Below are positions 1 to 9,377 of a stretch of DNA of 64,000 bases, piece after piece. Below the pieces are notes generated by a model. It worked only from the letters and a program-made list of their open reading frames with translations. It searched no databases and had not been told where the DNA came from. The translations under genes were made by a program, and so were the position numbers. Source of the DNA: Streptomyces gilvus (GTDB lineage: Bacteria; Actinomycetota; Actinomycetes; Streptomycetales; Streptomycetaceae); NCBI RefSeq assembly GCF_022513565.1, contig NZ_JAKWBE010000006.1, forward strand, positions 186,001 through 250,000. Reading direction: 5' to 3'. Within the stretch, counting starts at the first letter, position 1; every line of letters starts with the position of its first letter.

Positions 1-51
1 CGCCCAGGCCACTGCCTCCGCGAGTACGTCGCGTTCCACCCGGATCTTCAC
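1..51 (-). CDS. dnaN: DNA polymerase III sliding clamp subunit beta, N-terminal fragment
   Basis: Only the first 17 codons are in the window. Read leftward from a GTG at 49-51 they give VKIRVERDVLAEAVAWA, the conserved start of actinobacterial DnaN. The protein is the ring-shaped processivity clamp of the replicative polymerase. It lies downstream of dnaA on the same strand with oriC between them, the standard Streptomyces arrangement. The rest of the gene lies beyond the left edge, so no domain can be checked. The identification rests on this short match plus synteny. Confidence 0.85.
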   Translation of the reverse strand, partial: MKIRVERDVLAEAVAWA

Positions 52-920
52 TGTTGCCGCCTCCTGCTGTTGCCGGCGCTTCTACGGCCTGCCTGGCTTC
101 GTCGTCTGTCTCGGTGTCGTCGGCCCCTGTGACGGGAAGGACACCGGGGAACAGTCTGACGCACGGCACTGACAGTAGGTGCCCGTCGGGGTCAAGTCGT
201 GACGAGGGGCAGCCGGGAGCCGGACGGCGAGTTGTGCACAGGGCCCCCTTCGAAACGAACTTCTCGCTCTCTCTAGTCGGGAGTAGTAGTAGGGGCTGTG
301 GATACCGTGGATAACCCCGTTTTCCCAGCTCAGAGGCGAGATTTTGTCCACTGGCCCTGTGGGCGGAGGCGGTGGACAACTCCGGGGTTCTGTGGAGAAC
401 AGAAAGTTCTGCACACCCCGTGCACAGCCTGAGGCGAGTTCTCCCCAGTGCCGTCCCCAGCTTTACCCACGTTTCCCACAGCCCAACCCGGCACCTTCGT
501 GTGACGCCTTTCACTCGACGCGGTGATCAGGCGCGTCGGGTTGCCGAACAGTGGACAGGCATGTGGAGAAGTGGCGATTCGCTGGGGACAACAGGGTCCG
601 GCCTGTGGGTTGCCGGTGGACAACTCGATGCACAGCCTGTGGATCTTCCGCCTGTCCACAGTCTGTGGAGATCCTCTGTCCACGAATCCACAACCACCTG
701 AGCTGGGGTGATCGTCTTTCAACAGGCTGCCTGTGGACCGTGATCTGGACAACTTCGCGGTCCCCAGGATGTGGACGGGAAAAAGTCACCGGATCTGTGG
801 AGAGAGGCCGTAACCCGGCAGGTAATCGAACAGCGGGTGTCCGCGGGACGACGAAGGGCGCCCCCGGGATCGGTCCCGGGAGCGCCCTCGACGGCGTGAG
901 CGTGGCTGTGAGTGGCCGGC
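52..920. other. oriC: oriC, chromosomal replication origin with DnaA-box array
   Basis: An 870-base non-coding stretch between dnaN and dnaA is filled with DnaA boxes related to the Streptomyces consensus TTGTCCACA, in both orientations. Boxes or near-boxes I can read start at 232, 297, 306, 344, 371, 391, 463, 472, 550, 562, 615, 638, 652, 664, 676, 732, 744, 770 and 796. They fall in groups around 230-400, 460-480 and 550-805. The many boxes, both orientations and the location between dnaA and dnaN match the known Streptomyces origin. I did not find an obvious long AT-rich unwinding element. Small open frames across it have no coding character and are ignored. Confidence 0.95.
856..887 (-). 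terminator. Intrinsic terminator of dnaA
   Basis: A GC-rich hairpin whose arms at 856-869 and 874-887 are complementary apart from minor offsets, with a tiny loop. It starts 33 bases beyond the dnaA stop codon, reading leftward. There is no clear T-tract, which is usual in Streptomyces. Confidence 0.6.
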
Positions 921-2876
921 TCAGCCGTTCTTGATGCGGTTCGTCAGCTCCGTCACCTGGTTGTAGATGGAGCGCCGCTCGGCCATCAGATTGCGGATCT
1001 TGCGGTCCGCGTGCATGACGGTCGTGTGGTCGCGGTTGCCGAACTGCGCGCCGATCTTCGGCAGCGAGAGGTCGGTGAGCTCACGGCACAGGTACATGGC
1101 GATCTGCCGGGCGGTGACCAGGGCCCGGCCGCGCGAGGTGCCGCACAGGTCATCCACCGTCAGCCCGAAGTACTGCGCGGTCTCCGCCATGATGGCGCCG
1201 GCCGTGATCTCGGGGGCGGAGTCCTCGCCGCCGGGGATCAGGTCCTTGAGGACGATCTCCGTCAGACCCAGGTCCACCGGCTGCCGGTTGAGCGAGGCGA
1301 ACGCCGTCACCCGGATCAGCGCGCCCTCCAGCTCGCGGATGTTGCGCGAGATGCGGGAGGCGATGAACTCCAGTACCTCCGGCGGGGCGTTGAGCTGCTC
1401 CTGCACCGCCTTCTTGCGCAGGATCGCGATGCGCGTCTCCAGCTCGGGCGGCTGGACGTCGGTGATCAGACCCCACTCGAAACGGTTCCGCAGCCGGTCC
1501 TCCAGCGTGACCAGCTGCTTGGGCGGCCGGTCGCTGGAGAGCACGATCTGCTTGTTGGCGTTGTGGAGCGTGTTGAAGGTGTGGAAGAACTCCTCCTGCG
1601 TCGACTCCTTGTCCGCGAGGAACTGGATGTCGTCGACGAGCAGGATGTCCATCTCGCGGTACCGCTTGCGGAAGCTGTCGCCCTTGCCGTCGCGGATGGA
1701 GTTGATGAACTCGTTGGTGAACTCCTCCGAGCTCACATAACGCACGCGCGTGCCCGGATAGAGGCTGCGCGCGTAGTGCCCGATCGCGTGCAGCAGGTGC
1801 GTCTTGCCGAGGCCCGACTCCCCGTAGATGAACAGGGGGTTGTAGGCCTTCGCCGGCGCTTCGGCGACGGCGACCGCGGCCGCGTGCGCGAAACGGTTGG
1901 AGGCGCCGATGACGAACGTGTCGAAGAGGTACTTCGGGTTCAGGCGCGCGGTGGGCTCACCGGGACCGGTGGCCGGCGCGGGCTTCGCGGCCAGCGGGCC
2001 GGGGGCGCCGGTGGTGGGCAGGTTGGGGCCGACGGGGCCGCCCCGGTGGACGTGTCCCGAGCCGGACGGCGGCTCGGGCAGCTCCCGGCGGGCGTCGCGG
2101 TCGTAGTCGCCGCGGCCGTCGCGGTCGTAGTCCGGGCGCGGCTGGTCGTAGTCGGGGCGCTGGCCGTCGTAGGGCGGCCGCTCCATCGGCTGCGGACGGT
2201 AGTCCTGGGACGGCGGGGCGTACGAGTCCTGCGGGGAGCCGTAGGAGTCCTGCGACGGAGAGGCGTAGGGGTCGCGCTCCGGAAAGCCGAGGCGCTGCTG
2301 CTGCCAGCTGTACTCGTCCTGGGAGGGGCGCGGCCAGGCGCCGGGCTCCGGACGCTGGTACTCGGAGGGGTAGGCCGGGCGCGGGCTGGGCAGCTGGTCC
2401 GCGCGCGGGGGCGGCAACTGGTCGCCGGCGCCGCCGGGCAGCTGTTCGGTGCGGGTCTGGCGGCGATCGTCGGCGCGGTGGCGGCCGTAGCCCTCGTACT
2501 GGTTGTCGTAGGGGCCGTCGTACTGGCCCGAGGGCAGTTCCGGTTCCTCGTAGCGCGGCTGGGAGCGGACCGGAGGCGCCGGCGGGGCCGGGGGTTCGCC
2601 GGCGGAGTCGTCGACCGTGATCGCGATACGGATCGGGCGGCCGCACTCGCGGCTCAGCGTCTCGCTGACGATCGGCGCGAGGCGTCCCTCGAGCACCCCC
2701 TTCGCGAACTCGTTCGGTACGGCGAGCAGGGCGGTGTCCGCGACGAGCGCGAGCGGCTGGCAGCGCCGGATCCAGTGCTCGTCCTTCGTCTCCACACCCT
2801 GCCCGCGCCCCTCGCCGAGAAGCTGCTCCAGTACTCGTGGCCACACTGCGGCAAGATCGGCAGGTACGTCAGCCAC
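921..2876 (-). CDS. dnaA: Chromosomal replication initiator protein DnaA
   Basis: 651-residue DnaA, the AAA+ ATPase that binds the boxes in oriC and opens the origin. The N-terminal domain I starts [20 protein letters not shown]. Residues about 95-290 form a very long, Pro/Tyr/Asp/Arg-rich domain II, as in other streptomycetes, which makes the protein longer than the E. coli type (about 470). The AAA+ domain follows with Walker [10 protein letters not shown] near residue 350 and Walker B ILLVDDIQ. The C-terminal DNA-binding domain IV carries the signature DHTTVMHAD near residue 615. The ATG start gives the expected N-terminus. The gene runs leftward, diverging from rpmH; a pair of DnaA boxes at 3021-3041 in its promoter region suggests autoregulation. 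Confidence 0.98.
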   Translation of the reverse strand: MADVPADLAAVWPRVLEQLLGEGRGQGVETKDEHWIRRCQPLALVADTALLAVPNEFAKGVLEGRLAPIVSETLSRECGRPIRIAITVDDSAGEPPAPPAPPVRSQPRYEEPELPSGQYDGPYDNQYEGYGRHRADDRRQTRTEQLPGGAGDQLPPPRADQLPSPRPAYPSEYQRPEPGAWPRPSQDEYSWQQQRLGFPERDPYASPSQDSYGSPQDSYAPPSQDYRPQPMERPPYDGQRPDYDQPRPDYDRDGRGDYDRDARRELPEPPSGSGHVHRGGPVGPNLPTTGAPGPLAAKPAPATGPGEPTARLNPKYLFDTFVIGASNRFAHAAAVAVAEAPAKAYNPLFIYGESGLGKTHLLHAIGHYARSLYPGTRVRYVSSEEFTNEFINSIRDGKGDSFRKRYREMDILLVDDIQFLADKESTQEEFFHTFNTLHNANKQIVLSSDRPPKQLVTLEDRLRNRFEWGLITDVQPPELETRIAILRKKAVQEQLNAPPEVLEFIASRISRNIRELEGALIRVTAFASLNRQPVDLGLTEIVLKDLIPGGEDSAPEITAGAIMAETAQYFGLTVDDLCGTSRGRALVTARQIAMYLCRELTDLSLPKIGAQFGNRDHTTVMHADRKIRNLMAERRSIYNQVTELTNRIKNG

Positions 2877-3260
2877 AGGGCACGCTCTCTCACGAGTCCC
2901 ACGAACGTGTGGTTGTGGGACGGGTCGGGATTCAAATGGGGTGGAGCCAAGAACAAGGGGTCAAGGGAACGAATCGGAGTTCAGCCACGGTAGTCAGGGC
3001 GACGGGTGCGGTTCAAGTTGTTGTCCCCAGGCTGTGGACAGTGTCTCTCCGTGACTCCTGGTTTGACCGGATGGCGTAGCCGCGCGTACCGTAACCAGGT
3101 CGAGTTGTCGATGGCTGCTGCCGCCTGCCTCCGAAGGGCACAGATCGCGTCAGGTGATCGGGAAGCGGTGCACTCGGGCGTAACTGCGAGCTACTCGTGG
3201 GCGCACGGTGACAGCCAGGACGGCACCCGCAACCACCGATTTGATTTCTGGAGCCCCCGA
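2877..3260. promoter_or_regulatory. Divergent dnaA/rpmH promoter region
   Basis: A 384-base non-coding stretch between the divergent dnaA and rpmH genes. It holds the inverted DnaA-box pair at 3021-3041 and must hold promoters for both directions, though I cannot place their -10 and -35 elements confidently. Just before rpmH a GGAG at about 3250 acts as ribosome binding site. Confidence 0.6.
3021..3041. promoter_or_regulatory. Inverted DnaA-box pair in the dnaA promoter region
   Basis: TTGTCCCCA at 3021-3029 faces TGTGGACAG at 3033-3041, two near-consensus DnaA boxes in inverted orientation with three bases between them, about 145 bases upstream of the dnaA start. In S. coelicolor DnaA is known to bind boxes in its own promoter, so this is the likely autoregulatory operator. 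Confidence 0.7.
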
Positions 3261-3398
3261 GTGAGCAAGCGCACCTTCCAGCCGAACAACCGTCGTCGCG
3301 CGAAGACCCACGGCTTCCGGCTGCGTATGCGCACCCGTGCCGGCCGCGCGATTCTCGCGTCCCGCCGTAGCAAGGGTCGCGCCCGTCTGTCCGCCTGA
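3261..3398 (+). CDS. rpmH: 50S ribosomal protein L34
   Basis: A 45-residue, very basic protein starting [19 protein letters not shown] and ending SKGRARLSA, the typical L34 sequence of the large ribosomal subunit. The GTG start at 3261 follows GGAG at a spacing of seven or eight bases; longer in-frame upstream extensions have no L34 homology. It is the first gene of the rightward rpmH-rnpA-yidD-yidC-jag block and diverges from dnaA, the near-universal bacterial order. Third-position GC is high, as expected. Confidence 0.97.
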   Translation: MSKRTFQPNNRRRAKTHGFRLRMRTRAGRAILASRRSKGRARLSA

Positions 3399-3419
3399 TC
3401 CCGGTCAGGTCATGCCGTC

Positions 3420-3791
3420 GTGCTGCCCACCGAGAACCGGCTGAGGCGGCGCGAGGACTTCGCGACCGCGGTACGACGAGGGCGCCGGGCCGGCCGCCCG
3501 TCCCTCGTCGTCCATCTTCGTAGCGGTGCCACGGACCCGCACGCGCCTGGGGAGAGCGCTCCCCCGACGCGTGCGGGTTTCGTCGTGAGCAAGGCCGTGG
3601 GCGGAGCGGTCGTCCGCAACAAGGTGAAGCGCAGGCTTCGTCATCTGATGCGCGACCGAGTCGCCCTGTTTCCCCCCGGTAGCCTGGTAGTCGTACGAGC
3701 GCTGCCCGGTGCGGGTGACGCCGACCATGCCCAACTGGCCCGAGACCTGGATGCCGCCCTGGAGCGGCTGCTGGGAGGGGGCGCGCGATGA
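3420..3791 (+). CDS. rnpA: Ribonuclease P protein component
   Basis: A 123-residue basic protein, the protein subunit of RNase P, which with the catalytic RNA removes the 5' leader of pre-tRNAs. The start [13 protein letters not shown] is the usual RnpA N-terminus. The RNR motif region is visible in the segment [16 protein letters not shown] around residues 64-80. The GTG start lies 21 bases after rpmH. The stop overlaps the next gene, yidD, by four bases, indicating translational coupling. Confidence 0.96.
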   Translation: MLPTENRLRRREDFATAVRRGRRAGRPSLVVHLRSGATDPHAPGESAPPTRAGFVVSKAVGGAVVRNKVKRRLRHLMRDRVALFPPGSLVVVRALPGAGDADHAQLARDLDAALERLLGGGAR

Positions 3792-4165
3792 AGTACCCGC
3801 TGCTGGCTCTGATCAAGCTGTACCAGTGGACGATCAGTCCGCTGCTCGGACCGGTGTGCAAGTACTACCCGTCGTGTTCCCACTACGGCTACACGGCCAT
3901 CGACCGCCACGGCGCCATCAAGGGCACGGCGCTCACGGCCTGGCGCATCCTGCGGTGCAATCCGTGGTCGCTGGGCGGTGTGGACCATGTCCCTGAGCGC
4001 AAGCGCCCGCGGTGGCACGAAATGCTGCGTGACGCCTGGCGCGCACGCAGGGGCGGGCCCTCCGCCGCCGAACCGGTCACCGAAGAGAATCCTGTTTCGA
4101 GCACCGAAGAGAATCCTCCTTCGAGCCCGGCCGCAGAGACCTCGTCCCATGCCCAAGGAGCATGA
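3788..4165 (+). CDS. yidD: Membrane protein insertion efficiency factor YidD
   Basis: A 125-residue YidD family protein that assists YidC in membrane insertion. The conserved core is complete: [31 protein letters not shown] and [13 protein letters not shown], with the family cysteines. It starts at an ATG that overlaps the rnpA stop and ends four bases before yidC. The family is usually 70-100 residues; the C-terminal extension of about 40 residues here is low-complexity and contains two tandem copies of a 24-base unit (4078-4125), giving TEENPVSS and TEENPPSS. Confidence 0.95.
   Translation: MKYPLLALIKLYQWTISPLLGPVCKYYPSCSHYGYTAIDRHGAIKGTALTAWRILRCNPWSLGGVDHVPERKRPRWHEMLRDAWRARRGGPSAAEPVTEENPVSSTEENPPSSPAAETSSHAQGA
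4078..4125 (+). repeat. Two tandem 24-base repeats in the yidD tail
   Basis: Copies at 4078-4101 and 4102-4125 differ at only two bases. They are a multiple of three in length and encode a duplicated eight-residue segment ([16 protein letters not shown]) in the disordered C-terminus of YidD. Confidence 0.9.
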
Positions 4166-4168
4166 TTA

Positions 4169-5446
4169 GTGGACACGATTGCCAGCCTCTTCAGCTTCAT
4201 CACGACACCCGTCTCATGGGTCATCGTCCAGTTCCACAAGATGTACGGCGCCATCTTCGGCCCCGACACCGGGTGGGCCTGGGGCCTGTCGATCGTGTCC
4301 CTGGTGATCCTGATCCGTATCTGCCTGATCCCGCTCTTCGTGAAGCAGATCAAGTCGACGCGGGCCATGCAGACGCTCCAGCCGGAGATGAAGAAGATCC
4401 AGGAGCGCTACAAGAACGACAAACAGCGTCAGTCCGAAGAGATGATGAAGCTGTACAAGGAGACGGGCACCAACCCGCTCTCCTCGTGCCTTCCCATCCT
4501 GGCGCAGTCCCCGTTCTTCTTCGCCCTGTACCACGTGCTCAACGGCATCGCCTCGGGCAAGACCATCGGCGTCATCAACGACTCGCTGCTGGCCAGCGCC
4601 CGTAAGGCGCACATCTTCGGGGCACCGCTCGCCGCGAAGTTCAAGGACGGCGCCGCCACCGTCCACGCCCTGGGCGCCACGGTCACCGACGTGCGGGTCG
4701 TCACCGCGCTCATGATCGTCCTGATGTCGGCCTCGCAGTTCTACACGCAGCGCCAGCTGATGACGAAGAACGTCGACACCACGGTGAAGACGCCGTTCAT
4801 GCAGCAGCAGAAGATGCTGATGTACGTCTTCCCGGTCATGTTCGCCGTCTTCGGCATCAACTTCCCGGTCGGTGTCCTCGTCTACTGGCTGACCACCAAC
4901 GTGTGGACCATGGGCCAGCAGATGTACGTCATCCACAACAACCCGACCCCGGGTTCCAAGGCCCAGGCCGCCTACCTGGAGCGCCTGAGCAAGCACGTCA
5001 CGCAGCACGGCAAGGTCCGTCGCCGCAGCGAGAAGACGATCGTCAAGGCGATCGTCACCAAGGGTCGCGACCGCAACGAGTTCGAGCGCAAGTTCATCAA
5101 CGGTCTGAACAAGGCGGGCCTCGCGGCCCAGGCCGACGGCACCGTGGTGAGGAGCGACAGCGCCGTGGCGGTCCAGACTGAGGACGGTACGCCCACGACG
5201 ACGACCGGCACCGCCGTTCCCAAGCGCCAGCAGCCCAAGCGTCAGACCAAGGCCCAGCGGCAGTCCGGCGGCGCCAAGCCGGCCGGTGAGACCACCTCGC
5301 TGAGCAAGTCCGACGAGCCCGAGGACGCCAAGCCTGCCGCCCCTGCCGAGAAGGCCGCTCCACAGCCCGGCGCCGGCACCCGCAGCAAGGCCCAGTCCGG
5401 GCAGCGCAAAGGCCCGCAGCGCCCCAAGTCCCCGTCCAAGAAGTAA
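4169..5446 (+). CDS. yidC: Membrane protein insertase YidC
   Basis: A 425-residue YidC/Oxa1 insertase that places proteins in the cytoplasmic membrane with or without SecYEG. The conserved hydrophobic segments begin with the one around residues 39-56 ([19 protein letters not shown]). The charged hairpin [25 protein letters not shown] follows, then [22 protein letters not shown] and further membrane segments ending near residue 250. Like other actinobacterial YidC it lacks the large periplasmic domain of E. coli YidC and ends in a long Lys/Ala/Pro-rich cytosolic tail (about residues 330-425), a possible ribosome or RNA contact. GTG start; jag follows 15 bases later. Confidence 0.96.
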   Translation: MDTIASLFSFITTPVSWVIVQFHKMYGAIFGPDTGWAWGLSIVSLVILIRICLIPLFVKQIKSTRAMQTLQPEMKKIQERYKNDKQRQSEEMMKLYKETGTNPLSSCLPILAQSPFFFALYHVLNGIASGKTIGVINDSLLASARKAHIFGAPLAAKFKDGAATVHALGATVTDVRVVTALMIVLMSASQFYTQRQLMTKNVDTTVKTPFMQQQKMLMYVFPVMFAVFGINFPVGVLVYWLTTNVWTMGQQMYVIHNNPTPGSKAQAAYLERLSKHVTQHGKVRRRSEKTIVKAIVTKGRDRNEFERKFINGLNKAGLAAQADGTVVRSDSAVAVQTEDGTPTTTTGTAVPKRQQPKRQTKAQRQSGGAKPAGETTSLSKSDEPEDAKPAAPAEKAAPQPGAGTRSKAQSGQRKGPQRPKSPSKK

Positions 5447-5461
5447 GAAGGAGCCCATCCC

Positions 5462-5974
5462 GTGACGGAAGGCACCACCTCCGCCGCCGCCGAGGGTGCA
5501 GACACCCTGACCCGCCTGGAGCAGGAGGGCGAGATCGCGGCGGACTACCTCGAGGGTCTGCTGGACATCGCCGATCTCGACGGCGACATCGACATGGACG
5601 TCGAGGCCGACCGCGCCGCTGTCTCGATCATCAGCGACGCGGGGAGCCGAGACCTGCAGAAGCTGGTCGGCCGCGACGGCGAGGTGCTGGAGGCGCTGCA
5701 GGAGCTGACGCGCCTGGCCGTCCACCGGGAGACCGGGGACCGCAGCCGGCTGATGCTGGACATCGCGGGCTACCGGGCCAAGAAGCGTGCCGAGCTGTCC
5801 GAGCTGGGTGCCAAGGCCGCCGCCGATGTGAAGAACACCGGCGAGCCGGTGAAGCTGAAGCCGATGACGCCGTTCGAGCGCAAGGTGGTGCACGACGCGG
5901 TCAAGGCCGCGGGCCTGCGCAGCGAGTCCGAGGGCGAGGAGCCGCAGCGCTTCGTCGTCGTGCTTCCCGCCTGA
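5462..5974 (+). CDS. jag: KH-R3H RNA-binding protein Jag/KhpB
   Basis: A 170-residue RNA-binding protein of the Jag/KhpB family, regularly encoded after yidC. An acidic N-terminus (TRLEQEGEIAADYLEGLLDIADLDG) precedes a KH-type core with LVGRDGEVLEALQELTRLAVHRETG at about residues 74-98. A C-terminal R3H domain contains FERKVVHDAVKAAGL and the closing RFVVVLP. The separate Jag_N domain found in Firmicutes is absent, as in other actinobacteria. An AAGAAGGAG ribosome binding site lies before the GTG start. A strong terminator follows at 5993. Confidence 0.92.
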   Translation: MTEGTTSAAAEGADTLTRLEQEGEIAADYLEGLLDIADLDGDIDMDVEADRAAVSIISDAGSRDLQKLVGRDGEVLEALQELTRLAVHRETGDRSRLMLDIAGYRAKKRAELSELGAKAAADVKNTGEPVKLKPMTPFERKVVHDAVKAAGLRSESEGEEPQRFVVVLPA

Positions 5975-5992
5975 TCGGTCCCCCACGTCCCT

Positions 5993-6028
5993 CCGGCCCC
6001 GTCTGTTGAGCAGACGGGGCCGGTCTTT
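5993..6028 (+). terminator. Intrinsic terminator of the rpmH-jag block
   Basis: A perfect 13-base-pair GC-rich stem (5993-6005 with 6011-6023), five-base loop, followed by TCTTTGT. It lies 18 bases after the jag stop. Confidence 0.85.
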
Positions 6029-6091
6029 GTCAGCCTGATAGTTCTGGTGGTCGGTGCCGGTGCGCCGGTGTGGTATGGAAGGACGGTCCCC

Positions 6092-6808
6092 GTGACGGAG
6101 GCAGCGGAGCTCCCCCCTGCGCCCGAGCATGCGCGTGAGGTGTTCGGCGATCGCTTCGCGGACGCTGTGCGCTATGCGGAGCTGCTCGCCGAGGCGGGTG
6201 TGCAGCGGGGTCTGATCGGCCCACGAGAAGTGCCCCGCCTGTGGGAGCGGCATCTGCTGAACTGCGCGGTGCTCTCGGAGGTCGTACCCGAGGGCGTCAC
6301 CGTGTGCGACGTCGGCTCGGGGGCCGGCCTGCCGGGCATCCCCCTGGCGCTCGTCCGGGAGGACCTGAAGATCACCCTGCTGGAGCCCTTGCTGCGGCGG
6401 ACCAACTTCCTCACCGAGGTCGTGGAGCTGCTGGGCCTGGACCACGTGACGGTCGTCCGCGGCCGCGCCGAAGAGGTCATGGGCAAGCTCACTCCGGTCC
6501 ATGTGGTGACGGCGCGGGCGGTGGCCCCGCTGGACCGGCTGGCCACCTGGGGAATCCCCCTGCTGCGTCCCTACGGCGAGATGCTGGCGCTCAAGGGAGA
6601 TACGGCGGAGGAAGAGCTCAAGAGCGCTGCTACGGCGCTCAGCAAGCTCGGCGCCGTGGAGACCTCCATCCTGCATGTGGGTGAGGGAGTGGTGGATCCC
6701 TTGTCCACGGTCGTCCGGGTCGAGGTCGGGGAGAGCCCCGGCGGTGTGCGCTTCGCGGCCAAGCGTGCGAAGGCCGCCCGCACCGGTCGCGCGCGTCGAC
6801 GCCGCTGA
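6092..6808 (+). CDS. rsmG: 16S rRNA (guanine527-N7)-methyltransferase RsmG
   Basis: A 238-residue RsmG (formerly GidB), which methylates G527 of 16S rRNA using S-adenosylmethionine. The SAM-binding segment VCDVGSGAGLPGIPLALVRED is at about residues 71-91 and VTARAVAPLDRL is the conserved downstream loop. GTG at 6092 is preferred because GGAAGGA at 6077-6083 sits eight bases upstream; a longer form from 6047 would add 15 unconserved residues. Its place between jag and parA is conserved in actinobacteria. Loss of RsmG gives low-level streptomycin resistance in Streptomyces. Confidence 0.95.
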   Translation: MTEAAELPPAPEHAREVFGDRFADAVRYAELLAEAGVQRGLIGPREVPRLWERHLLNCAVLSEVVPEGVTVCDVGSGAGLPGIPLALVREDLKITLLEPLLRRTNFLTEVVELLGLDHVTVVRGRAEEVMGKLTPVHVVTARAVAPLDRLATWGIPLLRPYGEMLALKGDTAEEELKSAATALSKLGAVETSILHVGEGVVDPLSTVVRVEVGESPGGVRFAAKRAKAARTGRARRRR

Positions 6809-6901
6809 TCCGTCCTGACGACGAGACGTACTCCACACAAGCTGCCAAACCTACGCACGCCGGAGTGTCGCGACAGTTCGATCACCGCTGCTGTGCATCG
6901 T

Positions 6902-6915
6902 GTTTCACGTGAAAC
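6902..6915. other. parS site, perfect
   Basis: GTTTCACGTGAAAC, the ParB-binding palindrome, in the leader region before parA. An in-frame GTG at 6900 would translate it as VFHVKR, but that start is unlikely (see parA). Confidence 0.95.
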
Positions 6916-7003
6916 GTCGCTCACTGTTGCACGGCATCATCAGCCGGGGCCGCGCTGCGGCCGAACCCCGCGACCGAAAGCCTCTTGGTTCACTCGATGA
7001 GGG

Positions 7004-7036
7004 TGTGGAGTTGTCCACAGAGGTGGATTTCTCCAC
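7004..7036. promoter_or_regulatory. DnaA boxes in the parA leader
   Basis: TTGTCCACA at 7011-7019 is an exact Streptomyces consensus DnaA box. It is flanked and partly overlapped by TGTGGAGTT at 7004-7012 and followed by CTCCACA. The cluster lies 40-70 bases upstream of the chosen parA start, suggesting DnaA influence on parAB, but no binding can be shown from sequence. Confidence 0.6.
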
Positions 7037-7073
7037 AGAACAACAGGCCTCACTGGTTCACAACCCCGAAGAC

Positions 7074-8147
7074 ATGGGAGGCTCTGTTCATTGCGAGCCT
7101 GAAGTCGAGGAGAGTGAATCCTTGCGGTCCGACGCCAACATCGCGGGACCGATGACCGATCCGGTCCCCGGTCCCCGTACCGAGTCGATGGGGGAGGATG
7201 TTTCACGTGAAACACCGCCTCCGATGGACGACACTCCGATCGGTCGTGCTGCCCAACTGGCGGTGGAGGCGCTGAATCGCGCCGGCGAGGGCCTGCCACG
7301 GCCCGAGCAGACCCGCATCATCGTGGTCGCCAACCAGAAGGGCGGCGTGGGGAAGACGACGACTACGGTCAACCTCGCCGCTTCACTGGCTGTGCACGGT
7401 GGCCGTGTCCTCGTGGTCGACCTCGACCCCCAGGGCAACGCGTCCACGGCCCTGGGAATCGACCACCATGCCGAAGTGCCCTCCATCTACGACGTGTTGA
7501 TCGACAGCAAGCCTCTGGCCGAAGTCGTCCAGCCCGTCCCTGATGTGGAAGGACTCTTCTGTGCGCCCGCCACCATCGATCTCGCCGGTGCGGAGATTGA
7601 GCTGGTGTCCCTGGTGGCGCGTGAGAGCCGACTGCAGCGGGCGATCCAGGCGTACGAGCATCCGCTGGACTACATCCTCATCGACTGCCCGCCCTCGCTC
7701 GGCCTGCTGACGGTCAACGCGTTGGTCGCCGGTGCTGAGGTGCTCATCCCGATCCAGTGCGAGTACTACGCGCTGGAAGGCCTGGGGCAACTGCTGCGCA
7801 ATGTCGACCTGGTGCGGGGGCACCTCAACCCCGCCCTGCATGTCTCGACGATTCTGCTCACCATGTACGACGGCCGGACGCGGCTCGCGTCGCAGGTCGC
7901 GGAAGAGGTGCGCACCCACTTCGGCGACGAGGTGCTGCGGACAAGCATTCCCCGCTCGGTCCGCATCTCTGAGGCGCCGAGCTACGGACAGACAGTGCTG
8001 ACCTATGATCCGGGGTCCAGCGGTGCCTTGTCCTATCTTGAGGCGGCACGAGAAATCGCTCTGAAGGGCGTCGGCGTCAGCTACGACCCGACGCAGGCCC
8101 ATATCGGCGCCCAGAGCAACCCGAGCATGGTGGAGGGGATTCAGTGA
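7074..8147 (+). CDS. parA: Chromosome-partitioning ATPase ParA
   Basis: A Walker-type ATPase that, with ParB, positions and segregates origin regions, in Streptomyces especially during sporulation. The deviant Walker [10 protein letters not shown] occurs near residue 91 and [16 protein letters not shown] and [19 protein letters not shown] follow. The start is uncertain. The frame is open back to a GTG at 6900 inside a parS site, but the 5' part has poor third-position GC and DnaA boxes. I chose ATG 7074, giving 357 residues; ATG 7152 and 7188 are alternatives. A parS at 7200-7213 is translated inside the gene as part of VSRET. The stop overlaps parB. Confidence 0.93.
   Translation: MGGSVHCEPEVEESESLRSDANIAGPMTDPVPGPRTESMGEDVSRETPPPMDDTPIGRAAQLAVEALNRAGEGLPRPEQTRIIVVANQKGGVGKTTTTVNLAASLAVHGGRVLVVDLDPQGNASTALGIDHHAEVPSIYDVLIDSKPLAEVVQPVPDVEGLFCAPATIDLAGAEIELVSLVARESRLQRAIQAYEHPLDYILIDCPPSLGLLTVNALVAGAEVLIPIQCEYYALEGLGQLLRNVDLVRGHLNPALHVSTILLTMYDGRTRLASQVAEEVRTHFGDEVLRTSIPRSVRISEAPSYGQTVLTYDPGSSGALSYLEAAREIALKGVGVSYDPTQAHIGAQSNPSMVEGIQ
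7200..7213. other. parS site, perfect, inside parA
   Basis: GTTTCACGTGAAAC within the 5' coding region of parA; read in frame it encodes VSRET. Confidence 0.95.
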
Positions 8148-9232
8148 GCGAGCGACGGAGGGGTTTGGGCCGTGGTCTCGGCGCACTGATCCCCGCAGCC
8201 CCGACGGAGAGGACGCCGGCCCCGGCCGCGGCTCCCGCGTCACCCGCATCGGTTCCGGTGCTGACGACCGACCGCGGAGTGGCGGCGGCGAAGGTGGCCA
8301 CACTGCCGCCTGTTTCACATGAAACCGAGGAGCCGTCGCTGTACGGCGCCGTGGAGACGCCCGCACCTCCCGTGGGCGCCCACTTCGCGGAACTTCCCCT
8401 CGACTCCATCAGCCCGAACCCTCGCCAGCCGCGTGACGTCTTCGACGAGGACGCACTGCAGGAACTCGTCACCTCCATCAAGGAGGTCGGCCTCCTCCAG
8501 CCCGTCGTCGTACGGCAGGTCGGCCCCGCGCGCTATGAGCTCATCATGGGTGAGCGGCGCTGGCGGGCCAGCCGTGAGGCCGGTCTCGAGGCGATTCCGG
8601 CGATCGTGCGGGCCACGGAGGACGACAAGCTTCTCCTGGACGCCCTCCTGGAGAACCTGCACCGCGCGCAGCTGAACCCACTGGAAGAGGCCGCGGCCTA
8701 CGACCAGCTCCTGAAGGACTTCAACTGCACGCATGACCAGCTGGCCGACCGTATCGGTCGATCCCGTCCGCAGGTCTCCAACACCCTGCGTCTGCTGAAG
8801 CTCTCGCCGGCGGTCCAGCGGCGGGTGGCCGCGGGAGTCCTCTCCGCCGGTCACGCCAGGGCGCTGCTGTCCGTCGAGGACTCGGAGGAGCAGGACCGAC
8901 TCGCCCACCGGATCGTGGCCGAGGGTCTCTCCGTCCGGGCCGTCGAGGAGATCGTGACCCTCATGGGCTCGCGGCCGCAGACGGCTCAGCGCTCCAAGGG
9001 CCCCCGGGCCGGGGCCCGGGTCTCCCCGGCGCTCAGCGACCTGGCGACTCGGCTCTCGGACCGCTTCGAGACGCGGGTGAAGGTCGACCTGGGGCAGAAG
9101 AAGGGGAAGATCACAGTCGAGTTCGCCTCCATGGAGGACCTCGAGCGGATCCTCGACACGCTCGCCCCGGGCGAGGGTCCAGTTCTGCAGAAGGGCCTTG
9201 CGGAGGGTGACTCGGAGGAGTCCGAGGCCTAG
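8144..9232 (+). CDS. parB: Chromosome-partitioning protein ParB
   Basis: A 362-residue ParB, the CTP-dependent clamp that loads at parS sites and spreads to organise the origin. The N-terminus [13 protein letters not shown] interacts with ParA. The ParB/Srx CTP-binding domain contains [16 protein letters not shown] near residue 136. A helix-turn-helix in [24 protein letters not shown] follows, and a C-terminal dimerisation domain ([21 protein letters not shown]). The GTG start overlaps the parA stop, so the genes are coupled. A one-mismatch parS lies inside the gene at 8312. A strong terminator follows at 9243. Confidence 0.97.
   Translation: MSERRRGLGRGLGALIPAAPTERTPAPAAAPASPASVPVLTTDRGVAAAKVATLPPVSHETEEPSLYGAVETPAPPVGAHFAELPLDSISPNPRQPRDVFDEDALQELVTSIKEVGLLQPVVVRQVGPARYELIMGERRWRASREAGLEAIPAIVRATEDDKLLLDALLENLHRAQLNPLEEAAAYDQLLKDFNCTHDQLADRIGRSRPQVSNTLRLLKLSPAVQRRVAAGVLSAGHARALLSVEDSEEQDRLAHRIVAEGLSVRAVEEIVTLMGSRPQTAQRSKGPRAGARVSPALSDLATRLSDRFETRVKVDLGQKKGKITVEFASMEDLERILDTLAPGEGPVLQKGLAEGDSEESEA
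8312..8325. other. parS-like site, one mismatch, inside parB
   Basis: GTTTCACATGAAAC: the central G of the perfect site is A. In frame it encodes part of VSHETE, matching the VSRET of true parS-containing genes. Confidence 0.75.
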
Positions 9233-9242
9233 GCAGTCAGTG

Positions 9243-9282
9243 GCGGGCCGTGTCCGGTGTGTACGGACACGGCCCGCTCTTT
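9243..9282 (+). terminator. Intrinsic terminator of parAB
   Basis: A perfect 14-base-pair stem (9243-9256 with 9264-9277), seven-base loop, followed by TCTTT, ten bases after the parB stop. Confidence 0.88.
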
Positions 9283-9377
9283 GCTTTCAGGCGGTATCGA
9301 TGAAATGGCTGTGTGGATACGATGCGTTCAGGTATGGCGCATCCGCCTGGCAGTACCTCTGAGAGGGGGCAGGGGCC

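Noticed and set aside
52..920. Short open frames in the oriC region
   Set aside because: They are interrupted by DnaA boxes, have no ribosome binding sites and low coding character.
912..2993. 693-codon open frame on the + strand opposite dnaA
   Set aside because: Antisense shadow of dnaA produced by high GC; no domain, no ribosome binding site, and dnaA is certain.
4214..6838. 874-codon open frame on the - strand opposite yidC, jag and rsmG
   Set aside because: Crosses three well-identified genes and a terminator; composition is that of a mirror frame.
6900..7073. N-terminal extension of ParA starting at a GTG within parS
   Set aside because: Poor third-position GC, no ribosome binding site, and the segment is occupied by parS and DnaA boxes; kept only as an alternative start.
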